From positions 157,414,216-157,478,215 of the forward strand of contig NC_080673.1 in the NCBI RefSeq assembly GCF_030445035.2: a stretch of 64,000 nt of DNA, read 5' to 3'. Source of the stretch: Dasypus novemcinctus (Eukaryota; Chordata; Mammalia; Cingulata; Dasypodidae). The position numbers and the translations under genes are program-made. The notes below the pieces were generated by a model that was given only the letters and a program-made list of their open reading frames with translations, searched no databases and was not told the DNA's origin. Below, one piece after another: positions 60,238 through 64,000 of the stretch (its first letter is position 1; each line of letters starts with the position of its first letter).

Positions 60238-60256
60238 ATAAATATATATATATTTT
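60238..60256. repeat. (TA)n tract before CORIN exon 3 acceptor
   Basis: About seven TA units lie within 30 bases upstream of the exon 3 acceptor, replacing much of the usual pyrimidine tract; only TATTTTTATCTTCTAG remains next to the exon. Confidence 0.7.
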
Positions 60257-60266
60257 TATCTTCTAG

Positions 60267-60467
60267 GAACATTAAAAAAGGCCTATTTTAAATCAAATTG
60301 GAGTGAACCTTTGGTCACAGATGGTGAAGTCCGGCTATATGATGTTATTCTTACAAATACAATTTTTAATGAGAGCACTGGGCTATCAACTGAACATCCC
60401 AACCAACGCATTACGGCCTGGACTGCAGATACTTCTCTCCCAAGGAACCAAAGTGAAAAGAACACAA
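60267..60467 (+). CDS. CORIN: CORIN exon 3: ectodomain stalk segment
   Basis: A 201-nt exon after TTCTAG and before GTATGT, phase 1 at both ends. It encodes (G)TLKKAYFKSNWSEPLVTDG, EVRLYDVILTNTIFNESTGL, STEHPNQRITAWTADTSLPR and NQSEKNT plus the first base of a Ser or Thr codon. YFKSN, SEPLVTDGE and VILTNTI match the human corin stalk as I recall it. This region links the membrane helix to the first frizzled domain and carries N-glycosylation sequons: NWS, NES, NQS, and NT(S/T) if completed by the next exon. The frame remains open past the donor to 60682, but that is read-through into the intron. Confidence 0.93.
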
Positions 60468-62349
60468 GTATGTCTAAAGGTGCTGAGTGCAAGTGCACTA
60501 AATGTCTGTGGAATCTACAAGTAGATTTTTTAAAAGTGTGTCAACCAATGCTCTTAATTCACAATCATTTCCTGGTTACACAGGCAAAGGTCTACTTAGT
60601 TTTCTCATTAAGTCTAGTCCAGTGTCCTATTCTTAAGGATGAAATGTCATCAGCTCAGCCATATAGAAATGGAAATGAGTAAAGACATAAAAATGTATCC
60701 TTGTCATTCAACATGTCTGAGGTAAAAATTTAAGCTGTTTGCCAACTGCTTACCAATATAAAGGAATTGATTTTATGGTCATTCACATATGAAAGTTTGT
60801 GCCTCTGTTTGGACATTTAAAGTCATTTATTGTGAGATGGCAGTTGACTGGTGGTCAGCTTGTTGGAAGGTTCCCAATTCTATGCTATAATAGCATGTGA
60901 GCTACCTTCCCATTTGTTTTGGGAGCATCCATGTATTCTCCCCTACCCTCTTTCCTCTCTCTTCTTCCTGTTTTATTCTTTGTGCAGTTTATTTTACTTT
61001 TGGGTGACTAACAAATACTCAGATCTTGAAGTAACTGGTATGTGAGAAACTCTTCTGCAGGAGGACAAATAAAGGGGAGTAAAGTGCTGAAGAGAGAAGA
61101 GGTAGAAATCAAGTATGGAGATGGGGCCTGTGAGATGGTGGGAGATGCATGCTCTGGAATGAGACCGGGTCCCTCGTTATCCCCCAGATCTTTAGTAAAG
61201 CTACCCAACTTCCAGATTGCTGGCTGGGTGGGCATTTGTGTGGGAAATGCCAAAGGCATTTGGCTCTGATCCAATCAGTGCTGATAAAGAATAATAAGAG
61301 CACACACACTGTAAGAGCATTCTTGTCAGTTGTCTTAATTCAAACTTTCTACCTTCTATAATAAGGTTACATGGTTGAAAAATATGCAGAGCCCATCCAT
61401 CTATGATCGTATTCTTATTTATTCCTCTCTCTTTCATGAAAACTCACAAGGGGAAATAACATCTTAGGTGTAGGACAGTGTATTTATTTTTATTCTGAGC
61501 CAGGAAGGGAAGGATTAAGTTGACTTTTAGCCATCATAGTAAATGTTTGCCAATATTTGAAGAATAGCAGGATTATTCTATTTGTCCAGCACAACAGAGA
61601 CAGACTGGATTTGATTGTTTCATGGAGCAACTATACATATTAACTGTTTCTTATGCTAAGGGCTCAATGATTCATACCAATTTGTGTTTATTACCTGACT
61701 ACTGTAAAAACTAAAATTATACCAAGTAGTATTTATTTTCCTCATAAGCTTAATTTTGAAGTTTATATTTTGGTCATGTCTTAAGCATTTCATTGTTCTT
61801 AAAGACAGTGTTTTCCATCCAAAGTGCAGAAATAATTTAAACAAAAACTCAGTCCAGTTAATGTGGTTGCAATTAGAGCAATTGTTATTTTCTTTCACTC
61901 AGTGGATTTGTTTCCATTTTGAAAGTTCTGTCACTTGTTAAGATTCAAATAGAGGCTACATAGATACACAAAAGAGGAAAGAAACATGTGCTAGTTTTTG
62001 CTGAGTTTGGGAGTTTGAGGAAAGCCTGTTTGGCTCATTTTCTCTTTCTGTGACTGAACACTACTTGAGAATATGAGCTTAATTTGACATGTTGAGAAAA
62101 TTCAGGTGAAATTAGAATGATTAAAAAGAGAAAGGTGGCAACCTTTGAATATTGTTCTTAGTGTACTTGAGATAGCATTGAGCTTTATTGTCTGACCACA
62201 GAGATCTTTAGCAATCCATCTATATCAAACAAAACTATTTATTGCAAGGAATCTGATAGCTTATCATACATTTCACTAATAGTACCAGCCTGTGATTGCA
62301 GTGCTTTTGGTAGTTTTTAAGGCATATTTGAATATTTTCTCTTCATGAT

Positions 62350-62690
62350 CCTCATAATTAACTGAGGAGGCTTGCACAGTAGATGATAACATACACCATT
62401 TTACAAGGTATGAAATTTGAGGTATAGAAGAGTTACGTTGACATGTCCAAATTCATTTGCCTAGTAATTGGTAGAGCTGGAATTGGGATTCAGATCTTGG
62501 AACTCCTAGACCAGTGCTCTTTCAGGGATGTCATGCTTCTTCACTTAATTGTATTGCTTTCTTTGTAGTTATAGGAGCATTACTGAATAAATTTTAAGCT
62601 CCAGGAGAGTAAGGACTCTGTTTTGTTCATGATGTATAGAGAGTTCTCAATAAATAATCTGCTGAGTGAATAAATAAATGAGCTTCAGTG
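62350..62690 (+). mobile_element. MIR-like fragment followed by L2 3' end
   Basis: CATTTTACAAGGTATGAAAT and GGTAGAGCTGGAATTGGGAT are MIR-like. AGCTCCAGGAGAGTAAGGAC and GAGAGTTCTCAATAAATAAT are an L2 3' end. Confidence 0.6.
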
Positions 62691-63519
62691 ATTTTAAACT
62701 TTAATATCCGACTTATCATTTCTGTTAGTGATGCTGGATCACGCTTCTGCCTCTTGATATTTGCTTAACCAATTTTATGTAAAGTATCATTAAATGCCTT
62801 ATATCTGTATGAACACCTAGAAGAGAAGTTGTCTTATCCCTTTTTTATTATTCTCTAATTGAAATGTTACCTTTAATTCCTGGCATATGTAAAAGTGATT
62901 TGAGTCCACTTAATTCTAAAAATACAATGGCGGGCATTCTGTCCTACCCAGACATCCTGGAGAGGAAACCAAAGGGGGAACTCCTGGCCAAAAATTCCGG
63001 AAAATAGCTTTTCCTTAAGACATCTCCTCCAGGGCATCCTTAATACCCTGCCAAAGCACAGAATACTGCAGTTTGCATGCTTTTAACTAGAATTCCTCTC
63101 ATATTACACTGTGTAGCACTTAATATACTTACCTTCAAAGGATAAAGGCAGAGCTGGGGTTTGTGAATGTGAAATATCCTTAGTGTGACATCTGTTACTT
63201 CTGGAATTTCATTAGATACATTTTAAAAACCAGGTGTAATGTGGAAGGGGGATAAGTTCGTAGCTTTCATGCTGTGTTTCAGCAAAGGATGTTTCTAGAT
63301 AGCATTTTGTATCTGGATTTTTATTTTCACATTTTTCTCCTTACAGATTTTATAATGTATATTGAATATTAAGGGAAGGAAAAAACTGTTTGGCCAACCA
63401 GGAACTTTGGGGATTAAAGATAATAGGGTATATAGTAAAATAACCTAAAAATCTCATTGAGAATTAAGGTGATAAAGAGAGGTGGATTAATGTGTTGAAA
63501 GCTTAAAGTATTTTGTTTT

Positions 63520-63950
63520 CTCATCATGCTTTTTTTTTCTTATTTGTTTCATTTATTTCTCCCCCCTCGCCAGTTGTCTGTTCTCTGTGTCTATCTGCTG
63601 CATGTTCTTCTTTGTCCGCTTCTGTTGTCAGTGGCACCGGGAATCTGTGTTTCTTTCTGTTGCGTCATCTTGCTGTGTCAGCTCTCCATGTGGGCGGCGC
63701 CATTCCTGGGCAGGCTGCACTTTCTTTTGCGCTGGACGGCTCTCCTTATGGGGCGCACTCCTTGCGCATGGGGCTCCCCTACGCGGGGGGACACCCCTGC
63801 GTGGCACGGCACTCCTTGCGCCCATCAGCACTGCACATCGGCCAACTCCACACGGGTCAAGGAGGCCCAGGGTTTGAACCGTGGACCTCCCATGTGGTAG
63901 ACAGATGCCCTAACCACTGGGCCAAGTCTGCTTTCCTCATCATGCTTTTT
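63520..63950 (-). mobile_element. DAS-type SINE, minus strand, with 15-bp perfect target-site duplication
   Basis: Element 63535-63935 has a T-rich tail at left and the tRNA-like head at right (CCTCCCATGTGGTAGACAGA, CCACTGGGCCAAGTCTGC). Perfect copies of CTCATCATGCTTTTT flank it at 63520-63534 and 63936-63950. Its body keeps the GCGC-rich blocks seen at 7591 and 44174. Frames of 67-124 codons over it are not genes. Confidence 0.9.
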
Positions 63951-64000
63951 GATAACCAACTCTTATGTTTTCTATATCAGACCAAAATGCATTACCCCCT

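Larger units (their letters stand above)
47817..60266 (+). other. CORIN: CORIN intron 2 (12.4 kb)
   Basis: Runs from GTGAGT to TTATCTTCTAG. It holds L2, MIR and LTR-like fragments, one LINE-1-like 3' end with a 22-G run, and two DAS-type SINEs, listed separately. The stretch 48.0-49.6 kb contains diverged antisense L2-like sequence. No extra exon is recognised. Confidence 0.85.
60468..64000 (+). other. CORIN: CORIN intron 3 (5' part, runs off the window)
   Basis: Begins with a good donor GTATGT. Holds a MIR-like fragment at about 62350-62530, an L2 end at about 62585-62690 and one DAS-type SINE at 63535-63935. The next exon, expected to start the ACMNITH-like segment before the first frizzled domain, is not in the window. 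Confidence 0.8.

Noticed and set aside
60468..60682. Extension of CORIN coding frame beyond 60467
   Set aside because: A good GTATGT donor at 60468 and the match to the human exon end argue for splicing; the open frame beyond is intronic.
63526..63900. 124-codon plus-strand frame near the right edge
   Set aside because: It is a reverse-strand read of a DAS-type SINE; the same peptide wording appears at 44209-44523 and 7609-7941.
1..64000. CRISPR arrays, operons, phage or bacterial genes, rRNA genes
   Set aside because: The split genes with GT-AG introns and mammalian repeats rule out a prokaryotic setting, and no regularly spaced direct-repeat array is seen.

Overview
This is vertebrate nuclear DNA from a placental mammal, most likely a xenarthran of the armadillo (Dasypus) type. 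The clade call rests on repeats: several roughly 400-bp tRNA-derived SINEs matching what I recall of the DAS-SINE family of armadillos, and G-rich-tailed LINE-1-like 3' ends, on top of the ancient L2, MIR, MER5A-type and MaLR-type repeats shared by mammals. Coding DNA is sparse, in short exons with GT-AG borders. I see no bacterial, phage or CRISPR content.

Two protein genes, both on the plus strand, are visible. From 1 to about 5.8 kb lie the last three coding exons of NFXL1 (1291-1377, 2703-2756, 4710-4883). They encode the end of the zinc-finger region, an acidic/basic coiled coil and a C-terminal membrane helix. From about 13.9 kb to the right edge runs the 5' part of CORIN, the cardiac transmembrane serine protease that activates pro-atrial natriuretic peptide. 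Its exons here are a first coding exon at 13912-13983, the transmembrane exon at 47672-47816 and an ectodomain stalk exon at 60267-60467. The protease, frizzled and LDL-receptor modules lie beyond the window. NFXL1 followed by CORIN on one strand matches the order I recall from human 4p12.

The CORIN 5' end sits in a GC/CpG-rich stretch of about 1.4 kb (13.69-15.06 kb). It holds two alternative first exons. One (13912) resembles the human cytoplasmic tail, but the codon matching the human start Met is ACG and an ATG three codons upstream takes over. The other (14200) resembles the long mouse tail, has an excellent Kozak context, but is out of frame with exon 2 because of an apparent 1-nt deletion. 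This is the most interesting observation in the window.

The rest is intron and intergenic DNA. About 9 kb between the genes holds a solo-like ERV-L-type LTR with a recognisable tRNA-Leu primer-binding site, a LINE-1 3' end and a SINE. CORIN intron 1 (33.7 kb), intron 2 (12.4 kb) and the start of intron 3 hold seven more xenarthran SINEs, three LINE-1-like 3' fragments and older repeats. Six SINEs and one LINE fragment show clear target-site duplications. I found no wholly novel system; the findings concern CORIN isoform evolution, retroelement biology and some candidate regulatory motifs. Family comparisons are from memory, not from searches.
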